DNA of 5,030 bases, taken from positions 1 through 5,030 of the forward strand of contig DAOVJH010000142.1 of NCBI GenBank assembly GCA_030673345.1. The letters are read 5' to 3'. Of this stretch, positions 1 to 5,030 are shown piece after piece. How positions within the stretch are numbered: position 1 is the first letter of the stretch; each line of letters starts with the position of its first letter. Under the pieces are notes generated by a model. It did not search any database, was not told where the DNA came from, and saw only the letters and a list, made by a program, of their open reading frames with translations. Position numbers and translations under genes: made by a program. Source of the DNA: Pseudomonadota bacterium. Its GTDB lineage: Bacteria > Pseudomonadota > Gammaproteobacteria > SZUA-229.

Positions 1-124
1 CGTAAGGCAGAATCAGGGCTGTTAACGGTACTTCCTGCTCAAACACATCATGCAGTTGGTCAACATCCGGCAGTTTTTCGGCACCTACATCCACCGTTTC
101 ACTGGCGCTAGATGAAGCCGTCAT
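1..124 (-). CDS. gspE: Type II secretion ATPase GspE, N-terminal fragment
   Basis: This is the 5' end of a gene running off the low-coordinate edge; 41 codons and one base are visible. The reading begins MTASSSASETVDVG and reaches LTALILPY. The final LPY resembles the segment in the GspE N-terminal domain where family members read LP(F/Y) before an AFARRHG-like stretch. GspE is the cytoplasmic hexameric ATPase that powers pseudopilus assembly through GspL and GspF. No Walker motif falls in the window, so the call rests on this short match and on position directly after gspD, the standard gspC-D-E order. The start is ambiguous: in-frame ATGs lie at 148, 145, 133, 130 and 124. I chose 124 because a GGGA lies 8 bases upstream of it, whereas the others have poor ribosome binding sites. 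The frame is closed upstream by a TGA at 166-164. It overlaps the gspD end by 17 bases, which suggests translational coupling. Confidence 0.8.
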   Translation of the reverse strand, partial: MTASSSASETVDVGAEKLPDVDQLHDVFEQEVPLTALILPY

Positions 125-2168
125 CTTCATCATCCCAGTCGTCATCATCTGCTGGTTCGAGATTCACCTGAGATTTTTCGGTAGTCTGTTTCGAACGATC
201 GATCTCTTCTATCGGTGGTAATCTAGGCGCAGCGCCATCCAGCAGGCCAAAACTGCCATCCTCTTCATTATAGGCACCGCTTTCTATGCCGCGTAGGCGG
301 TTATATTTTTCATTGGTGACAAAAGCAGCATCTCTATGGTCACGCAGGATAGTCGGCCGCAGGAAGACCATCAGGTTTGCTTTTGTTTTTGTGGTGCTTT
401 GTGTACGGAACAAAAATCCTATTAACGGAATATCACCGAGTAATGGTACCTTGCTCTCAGTATCTGAAACCTCTTCCTGCATCAACCCGCCCAGTATCAA
501 TATACCGCCATCATCGACCAGAACACTGGTCTTGATCGAACGTTTACGGGTAGCGATACCCTGCTCGATAGTACCTGGGATGACGCTTGACGTCTCCTGT
601 TCAAGCTCCAGTTTAACGGTGTCACCTTCGTTGATCTGCGGCGTTACTTTTAATGTCAGGCCAACATCCTGGCGTTCGATGGTCTGGAACGGATTGCTTG
701 GATTGGTGCTGCCAGTTCCAGTAAAACTGCCAGTGACGAACGGCAGGTTCTGTCCTACGATCAATTCTGCCTCTTCATTATCCAGTGTGACAACATTCGG
801 CGTGGACAAGATATTGGTATTCGTATCCGTTTGCAGCGCACGTAATAAAGCACCGTACCTTACCCCGGAACTGTTTTCACCACCGACACCAAATGAAAGG
901 CCTGAGGGCAGCGATGTCGGCGCTGTACCGGTGGCTGCGGATAACAGCAGTTCACCAACACCGGCAAAATTACTCACGCCAGCCGGCAGTGCGCCATCAC
1001 TCTTCTGCGTACCATCGACTGCAAATCCGACGCCTAACTCTTTATTATTATTAGTGGTGATCTCTGCGATAATGGCTTCGATAAGCACCTGTGCACGGCG
1101 GATATCTAACTGACGAACCACCGCTTTTAAATTTTTCACCGTATTAGGATCAGCGGTAATGATCAATGCATTGGTTTCTTCATCCGCCTGGATAATCGCA
1201 TTCTGACTGATGACACTGCTAGTCGCTGCTCTTGGTGACGCTTTCGCTTTCACCGCGCCGGTCTTCTTGCCCTGATCTTTTAACCCGGTCAGAATCTTCA
1301 CCAGGTTCTCTGCCTTGGCATACTTAAGATAGATAACGTGTGTATTACCACTACCATCTTCTAACGGAGTATCAAGATACGTGATAGTGGTACGGATCTT
1401 CAGACGCGAAGAACGGTCACCGGTTATCAGGATACTGTTAGTACGGTCATCCGCAGCCAGCTTTATTTTTTTCGATGCATCTTTACCAACACCACCGGCA
1501 TTCAACGAATTTAATATACGCACCAGCTCGGAGGATGACGCATGCTTCAGCGGAATAATTTCCAGTTCATCACTATCAGGCCGATCAACGCCAGAGATAA
1601 TCTTCATCAGACGCTTAATATTTCCAGCATGGTCCGTGATGATTAATGTGTTGGTCGGATTATATGCCGCCAGATGTCCCTGCTGAGGAACCAGGGGCCT
1701 CAGGATAGGAACCAGTTGAGACGCCGGCACGTGGTCCAGTCGGATGATCTTAGTGACCAGTTCATCATCTGCGAAGCGGTCTTTGTTAGTGGACAGCGGC
1801 AGCGGCCCCTGCTTGGCATTAACTGCTGGCACAATTTTTATGACAGAACCTGTGGGTACCGCAGCATAACCATGCACCTGCAGCACAGAGAGAAAAACTT
1901 CGTACACCGCTTCCGATGTTAAAGTATTTGCCGAGATGACCGTGACTTTGGCTTTCACCCGCGGGTCGATAATAAAGTTTTTTCCGGTAAATTTAGATAC
2001 TGTGCTGATCAGCGCACGGATGTCTGCATCCTTAAGGTTCAGTGTAATCTCATCGGCGACAGCCTGTGTTGAAACACTCAGCGATAAAAATACGGACAAC
2101 AGCAGCGCCTGTCCCCTGGTCCGTACGCGGCATTTCAGATGCTGTAATAATAGTTGAACGATGGCCAT
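108..2168 (-). CDS. gspD: Type II secretion outer-membrane secretin GspD
   Basis: A complete 686-residue secretin, normal length for GspD. It forms the multimeric outer-membrane channel through which folded exoproteins leave the periplasm. Seen in order: a Sec signal peptide (basic RVRTR, hydrophobic LLLSVFLSLSVS, probable cleavage after AVA at residue 38); the N0 domain, about 40-115 (starting ITLNLKDADIRALI); three repeated KH-like domains, N1 about 138-197, N2 about 202-268 and N3 about 277-357, each with the recurring TN-x-LIIT/ILIT strand; and the secretin beta-barrel domain, about 358-610. Barrel hallmarks are STPNVVTLDNEEAELIVGQ (455-473), DDGGILILGGLM (552-563) and VPLLGDIPLIGFLF (574-587). 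N3 carries a basic, small-residue loop near 297-319. After the barrel comes a 76-residue tail in the position of the pilotin-binding S domain, ending in a strongly acidic stretch, residues 674-683. The ATG at 2168 is preceded by AGGA six bases upstream and 18 bases after the gspC stop, so it is cotranscribed with gspC. Confidence 0.97.
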   Translation of the reverse strand: MAIVQLLLQHLKCRVRTRGQALLLSVFLSLSVSTQAVADEITLNLKDADIRALISTVSKFTGKNFIIDPRVKAKVTVISANTLTSEAVYEVFLSVLQVHGYAAVPTGSVIKIVPAVNAKQGPLPLSTNKDRFADDELVTKIIRLDHVPASQLVPILRPLVPQQGHLAAYNPTNTLIITDHAGNIKRLMKIISGVDRPDSDELEIIPLKHASSSELVRILNSLNAGGVGKDASKKIKLAADDRTNSILITGDRSSRLKIRTTITYLDTPLEDGSGNTHVIYLKYAKAENLVKILTGLKDQGKKTGAVKAKASPRAATSSVISQNAIIQADEETNALIITADPNTVKNLKAVVRQLDIRRAQVLIEAIIAEITTNNNKELGVGFAVDGTQKSDGALPAGVSNFAGVGELLLSAATGTAPTSLPSGLSFGVGGENSSGVRYGALLRALQTDTNTNILSTPNVVTLDNEEAELIVGQNLPFVTGSFTGTGSTNPSNPFQTIERQDVGLTLKVTPQINEGDTVKLELEQETSSVIPGTIEQGIATRKRSIKTSVLVDDGGILILGGLMQEEVSDTESKVPLLGDIPLIGFLFRTQSTTKTKANLMVFLRPTILRDHRDAAFVTNEKYNRLRGIESGAYNEEDGSFGLLDGAAPRLPPIEEIDRSKQTTEKSQVNLEPADDDDWDDEDDGFI

Positions 2169-2174
2169 ATAAAT

Positions 2175-2178
2175 TCCT
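2175..2178 (-). promoter_or_regulatory. Ribosome binding site of gspD
   Basis: AGGA on the minus strand lies six bases before the ATG at 2168, within the 18-base gap after the gspC stop. It supports this start for the secretin, whose signal peptide begins shortly downstream. Confidence 0.6.
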
Positions 2179-2186
2179 GATATAAC

Positions 2187-3077
2187 TTATTGCAGCGAAA
2201 TGTTAAGTGGAACTTCTGCGCCATTGCGTTTAACCACTATATTCAAATTTTTAGCTGTACTTAATTTTCGCAGAGCACTGATACCATTTTGTGGCTTATT
2301 CAGCTCTACGCCATTGATCCTTGTAATAACATCGTTTGCCTGAATACCTAACTCAGACAATAACTGTCCCTTCTGCTGAGGCTGCAAACGGTAACCGATC
2401 TGTTTACCATTCTCTTTGACAACAACAGGCAGAGCATATTCACCAAAAGACGTTGGATTTTTTAAAATATTCCCTCTTATCTGCTTTAATGCAGCTGCGG
2501 GTGAGCCTTTCGAATACATATTACCGGTATTCATATAAGGCCTGCTCGATGTCTTCAGGTTCCCTATACCGCTGACTTTCTGCAGTTTTAATGTCTCCAG
2601 CCGGCCACTGCGCTGAAGCATCACATATTCTGGATGGATCTCTTTGATAGTGACGCCACCCGGCATCTTGTCGCCGACACCATAAATATCTTCTTTTCCA
2701 CTTTTACCCTGAGCGATTATGGCGCTGGCCCTGCTCATCGGTGTTGCCGCCAGCACACCTTTTAAAACGAGATTCAACCGGGTCTCAGGCGCCTTTTGCT
2801 GCACCTGAGTAGCAGACTTATCACTGACCCCAAAAATATTGGCCGATGTCAGTTTTTTAAAATTATTCTGTAGATTCTGTTTTTTGATGAGTGGCTGTGT
2901 CTTTTTCTGAGCAGGTAATGACGAATCCTCACCTTGCGGAAAAAACAGCCAGGTAACCTCTACCAGCACCCAGGCACAGGCAACGATTAGCAGCAAGCTC
3001 GCTACCGCTGCCAGCCGCTGGTTCAATTGCTGCAACACGAGCGGATTGTTTAGTTGTGTAATCAGTGTGTTAGACAT
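2187..3077 (-). CDS. gspC: Type II secretion inner-membrane protein GspC
   Basis: A 296-residue GspC with the PDZ-type C terminus. GspC sits in the inner membrane and its periplasmic HR domain touches the N0 domain of GspD, linking the assembly platform to the secretin. Seen: a short cytoplasmic N terminus; one transmembrane helix at about 22-46 (LAAVASLLLIVACAWVLVEV and following); a polar Lys/Gln-rich linker at 50-76; the HR domain at about 78-166, opening with the typical NIFGVS and containing LVLKGVLA and IYGVGD; a Ser/Gly-rich linker; and a PDZ domain at about 211-293 (GYRLQPQQKGQLLSELGIQANDVITRINGVEL). I chose the ATG at 3077. An upstream TTG at 3116 would add 13 residues (MGYICVLRKCLEK), but it directly follows an in-frame stop region, is a rarer start, and precedes the segment expected to begin the protein. 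No clear Shine-Dalgarno lies before 3077, so the start is likely but unproven. It is the first gene of the gsp cluster. Confidence 0.92.
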   Translation of the reverse strand: MSNTLITQLNNPLVLQQLNQRLAAVASLLLIVACAWVLVEVTWLFFPQGEDSSLPAQKKTQPLIKKQNLQNNFKKLTSANIFGVSDKSATQVQQKAPETRLNLVLKGVLAATPMSRASAIIAQGKSGKEDIYGVGDKMPGGVTIKEIHPEYVMLQRSGRLETLKLQKVSGIGNLKTSSRPYMNTGNMYSKGSPAAALKQIRGNILKNPTSFGEYALPVVVKENGKQIGYRLQPQQKGQLLSELGIQANDVITRINGVELNKPQNGISALRKLSTAKNLNIVVKRNGAEVPLNISLQ

Positions 3078-3116
3078 TTTTTCGAGACATTTTCTTAAAA
3101 CGCATATGTATCCCAA

Positions 3117-3146
3117 ATTCTAGCAGCCTATCGCCCCTGATGCTGA
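3117..3146 (-). promoter_or_regulatory. gspC promoter: Candidate extended -10 promoter for the gsp operon
   Basis: The minus strand reads TGCTAGAAT at 3125-3117, an extended -10 (TGn plus TAGAAT, five of six matching TATAAT). The best -35 at an 18-base spacer is TCAGCA (3146-3141), only three of six. Initiation would be near 3110, giving a leader of about 33 bases to the gspC ATG at 3077. Some promoter is expected here because a hairpin separates gspC from metW, but this choice is a consensus guess. Confidence 0.35.
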
Positions 3147-3149
3147 GTA

Positions 3150-3176
3150 ATTGTATGAATTTCTTAGAAATGTCTC
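3150..3176 (-). promoter_or_regulatory. gspC promoter: Second candidate promoter for the gsp operon
   Basis: TACAAT at 3155-3150 (five of six for a -10) is preceded by GAGACA at 3176-3171 (four of six for a -35), with a short 15-base spacer. A perfect dyad occupies most of the spacer. Initiation would be near 3143, leaving a leader of about 65 bases. The spacer is shorter than optimal, so this is weak, or would need an activator. Confidence 0.25.
3159..3171. repeat. Perfect 13-base inverted repeat upstream of gspC
   Basis: ATTTCT and AGAAAT flank a single central base, a perfect six-base dyad. It overlaps the spacer of the candidate promoter at 3150-3176 and lies 82 bases upstream of the gspC ATG. 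Compact dyads of this form can be operators for dimeric regulators. AT-rich dyads also arise by chance, so the structure is certain but the function is not. Confidence 0.35.
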
Positions 3177-3195
3177 ATTTTTTAACTAAATTTCA

Positions 3196-3223
3196 CCCAT
3201 CTTGCCTATAAGATGGGCTTTTT
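3196..3223. terminator. Hairpin between metW and gspC, candidate intrinsic terminator
   Basis: A perfect 8-bp stem is formed by CCCATCTT (3196-3203) and AAGATGGG (3210-3217) with a six-base loop, 44 bases past the metW stop. Position suggests it ends the metXW transcript. However, the T-run (five T at 3219-3223) follows the stem on the plus strand. Read on the minus strand the stem gains a G-U pair but is followed by TGAAATTTAG, a poor U-tract. It may therefore act in both directions, mainly block antisense transcription, or serve as a 3'-end-stabilising stem. An imperfect second hairpin (3235-3241 with 3247-3253, one mismatch) lies between it and metW. Confidence 0.6.
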
Positions 3224-3260
3224 GGTCAGGAACGGACGACCCGACCGGTGGTCAATCAGA

Positions 3261-3908
3261 TTAACGATTTTTGCTGAAACGGTAGATCGCAATCTCACCC
3301 AGCAGGTTCGGTAACTGCTTCATCAGCCAGCTGCCCTTACGATGGCTATGGTCAACGACCGTACGCTGCAATATTTCGATATCGTGTTTTTTACACAGCA
3401 CTTCAAAATCATTCAGTGTGCACAGGTGCACATTCGGTGTATTGAACCATTGGTTCGGCAGATTTTTTGTCACCGGCATAACGCCCTTCAGTCCCAGCTG
3501 CAGACGTGCTCTCCAATGCGCCATGTTTGGAAATGTAACGATGCCCTCGCGTCCGACGCGAAGCATTTCCTCGATCAATTCATCCGGTTTTTCCGTTGCC
3601 TGCAAGGTCTGGCTCATGATGACACAATCAAAACTGTTATCGGTAAAATAGGCTTTTAGGCCATCATTAAGATCCGCCTGGATGACATTGACGTCTTTAT
3701 CGACACAGTCCTCAACATTAAACGGACTGATCTCGAGGCCATAACCAAGCACACTGCGCTGATCACGCAGGTACGCCAGCAGGGTGCCATCACCACAACC
3801 CAGGTCCAGCACTTTGCTTTCTGCTTTGATCCAGTCGGCGATGATGGCCAGATCAGCACGCAAGTTTTCGTTTTTGTTCACGGTCGAACTGCCTTTGGTT
3901 TCACTCAT
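3261..3908 (-). CDS. metW: Methionine biosynthesis protein MetW
   Basis: A 215-residue protein of the MetW family, full length for the family. Seen: a class I methyltransferase-like Rossmann fold with motif [13 protein letters not shown] (33-44), an acidic residue ending strand 2 in GLEIS (E59), the QADLNDGL segment (77-84), [12 protein letters not shown] (93-104), and the MetW signatures [14 protein letters not shown] (124-137) and [13 protein letters not shown] (from about 157). Known of the family: MetW is encoded with MetX in many proteobacteria, is needed for methionine synthesis in some of them, and is reported in Pseudomonas to support MetX activity. A methyl acceptor is not established, so calling it a methyltransferase would be inference from fold only. 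The start is an ATG whose first base lies inside the metX TGA (ATGA overlap), with a GGTGAG ribosome binding site ending five bases upstream, so the two genes are cotranscribed and probably translationally coupled. Confidence 0.95.
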   Translation of the reverse strand: MSETKGSSTVNKNENLRADLAIIADWIKAESKVLDLGCGDGTLLAYLRDQRSVLGYGLEISPFNVEDCVDKDVNVIQADLNDGLKAYFTDNSFDCVIMSQTLQATEKPDELIEEMLRVGREGIVTFPNMAHWRARLQLGLKGVMPVTKNLPNQWFNTPNVHLCTLNDFEVLCKKHDIEILQRTVVDHSHRKGSWLMKQLPNLLGEIAIYRFSKNR

Positions 3909-5030
3909 GACAGCTCACCCGCAATGATCTTCATATGTGAGGAGAATACATTCATGTAATGCGGAATCGGGATAAGAAAAGCGTCATGCCCCTGATTGGC
4001 ATCGATCTCGATATAACTGAGCTGTTTTTCAGCCTGCAACAATGATTTAACGATTTCCTGCGAACGCTCGGGTGCAAAACGCCAGTCAGAAGTGAATGAG
4101 ATAACCAGGAAACGGGCGTCTGTCTTCTTCAAGGCCAATGCCAGGTCATCACCGTACTCGCTGGCGGGATCAAAATAATCCAGTGTTTTTGTCATCAACA
4201 GATACGTGTTGGCATCAAAGCGATCAACGAATGAACGTCCCTGGTAACGCAGATAACTCTCCACCTGAAAATCCACATCAAAACCAAAGTTGAGTTTACC
4301 TTCACGCAGCTCTCGGCCAAACTTGTCGCGCATGGCATCATCCGACAGATAAGTGATATGACCTAACATCCTTGCCAACATCAGACCGCGGCGCGGCACG
4401 GTGTTTTTTTCCAGGTAATGGCCTTCGCAGAAATCCGGATCAGACATGATCGACTGCCGCGCCACCTCGTTGAAAGCAATATTTTGAGCCGACAGTTTTG
4501 GTGCCGCCGCGATAACGATGGCATGTCTGACCAGATCCGGGTAATCGATTGTCCATTGCAAAACCTGCATACCACCCAGACTGCCGCCGATGACAGCACA
4601 CCAATGCCTGATATCGAGTGACAACATGAACCGGTACTGACAGAGCGTCCAGTCCTTCACCGTGACGATCGGAAAGTCCGGGCCCCAGTATTTACCGGTT
4701 TCTGGATTGATCGTATTGGGCCCTGATGAACCTTTACAACCACCCAGGTTATTGACACAGACGACAAAGAACTGGTTGGTGTCAATCGCTTTACCTGGCC
4801 CGATCGCACTATCCCACCAGCCCGCTTTTTTGTCATCCATGCTGTTATAACCGGCAGCATGCTGATCACCCGACAGCGCATGACAGATCAATATCGCATT
4901 ACTGGCATCGGCATTCAATTCACCATAAGTTTCGTAGGCGATATCGTACTCGGTCAGCGTTTTACCGCATTCCAGGGTCAGCGCTTCAGAAAATTGGGCT
5001 ATTTGAGTTTCGACGATTCCTACGGAATCA
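3905..5030 (-). CDS. metX: Homoserine O-acyltransferase MetX (probably succinyl-transferring), N-terminus cut by window edge
   Basis: The frame is open to the window edge and encodes 374 residues; the family is usually about 380, so only a handful of N-terminal residues are missing. The visible start reads [20 protein letters not shown], typical of the MetX N terminus. The TTG at 4918 is internal, not the start. MetX is a cytoplasmic alpha/beta-hydrolase-fold enzyme that acylates L-homoserine from an acyl-CoA in methionine synthesis. Fragment residues: [12 protein letters not shown] (49-60), [12 protein letters not shown] (93-104), nucleophile Ser150 in GGSLGGMQ, catalytic Asp315 in TSDWRF, and catalytic His348 in QGHDAFL. 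All three catalytic residues are intact. The Arg two residues after the Asp (SDWRF) is, as I recall it, typical of enzymes that use succinyl-CoA rather than acetyl-CoA, the common case in gammaproteobacteria. Donor choice remains an inference. The stop overlaps the metW start by four bases. The promoter and any SAM-responsive leader lie outside the window. Confidence 0.95.
   Translation of the reverse strand, partial: DSVGIVETQIAQFSEALTLECGKTLTEYDIAYETYGELNADASNAILICHALSGDQHAAGYNSMDDKKAGWWDSAIGPGKAIDTNQFFVVCVNNLGGCKGSSGPNTINPETGKYWGPDFPIVTVKDWTLCQYRFMLSLDIRHWCAVIGGSLGGMQVLQWTIDYPDLVRHAIVIAAAPKLSAQNIAFNEVARQSIMSDPDFCEGHYLEKNTVPRRGLMLARMLGHITYLSDDAMRDKFGRELREGKLNFGFDVDFQVESYLRYQGRSFVDRFDANTYLLMTKTLDYFDPASEYGDDLALALKKTDARFLVISFTSDWRFAPERSQEIVKSLLQAEKQLSYIEIDANQGHDAFLIPIPHYMNVFSSHMKIIAGELS
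3914..3919 (-). promoter_or_regulatory. Ribosome binding site of metW inside metX
   Basis: The minus strand reads GGTGAG, ending five bases before the metW ATG at 3908. It lies in the last codons of metX and supports the ATGA-overlap start. It allows either reinitiation after the metX stop or independent loading. Confidence 0.6.

Noticed and set aside
286..1113. A 275-codon open frame on the plus strand, antisense to gspD
   Set aside because: It lies wholly inside the well-supported secretin gene. Its product is Ser/Pro/Val-rich with no recognisable domain, as expected for the antisense shadow of a repetitive beta-rich protein.
1381..2157. Further plus-strand open frames (1381-1686, 1674-1922, 1936-2157)
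   Set aside because: All are antisense to the N-terminal half of gspD, have no recognisable domain, and follow the coding pattern of the real gene.
3078..3116. The 13-residue N-terminal extension of GspC from a TTG at 3116
   Set aside because: The added peptide MGYICVLRKCLEK resembles no GspC N terminus, and the ATG at 3077 gives a normal-length protein with a short cytoplasmic segment. Kept only as a minor alternative.
3342..3659. Plus-strand open frames over metW (3342-3659, 3418-3651) and a minus-strand out-of-frame one (3656-3859)
   Set aside because: They overlap metW, whose motifs and length are intact, and their translations show no family features.
4381..4881. Alternative-frame ORFs within metX on both strands
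   Set aside because: The metX frame holds all catalytic residues without interruption, so these are shadows.
3905..4918. Starting metX at the TTG at 4918
   Set aside because: The frame continues upstream for 37 further codons to the window edge, and those codons encode the conserved MetX N terminus (SVGIV onward, and AYETYGELN), so the true start lies beyond the window.
1..5030. Mobile elements, CRISPR arrays, tRNA or rRNA genes, toxin-antitoxin or defence genes
   Set aside because: No terminal repeats, transposase motifs, regularly spaced repeats or tRNA-like cloverleaf arms were seen. Almost all of the window is intact housekeeping or secretion genes.

Overview
The window looks like chromosomal DNA from a gammaproteobacterium of moderate GC content. 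This rests on the MetX/MetW pair, the Gsp-type type II secretion proteins, and the MetX active-site context, which resembles the gammaproteobacterial succinyl-transferring branch. The sequence alone does not fix the genus. Every supported gene lies on the minus strand, so the natural reading order runs from high to low coordinates.

Region 1 (5030 down to 3261) is a methionine-biosynthesis pair. metX lacks only its first few codons at the window edge, and metW starts inside the metX stop in an ATGA overlap. MetX acylates L-homoserine, the committing step of methionine synthesis, and MetW is its usual partner protein.

Region 2 (3260 to 3078, 183 bases) is the only real intergenic gap. Near metW it holds a strong hairpin with a U-tract oriented for the plus strand, and probably the end of the metXW transcript. 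Near gspC it holds weak promoter candidates, a perfect 13-base dyad, a repeated octamer and a possible 11-codon leader ORF.

Region 3 (3077 down to 1) is the start of a type II secretion (general secretory pathway) operon in the canonical order gspC-gspD-gspE. GspC is the inner-membrane link with an HR domain and a PDZ domain. GspD is the complete outer-membrane secretin. GspE, the cytoplasmic ATPase, is represented only by its first 41 or so codons. gspC and gspD are 18 bases apart; gspD and gspE overlap. GspC would couple the inner-membrane platform driven by GspE to the GspD channel.

I found no mobile element, CRISPR array, tRNA, rRNA or convincing undescribed system. The points worth a second look are small: the acidic GspD tail that doubles as the gspE initiation region, and the regulatory layout between metW and gspC.
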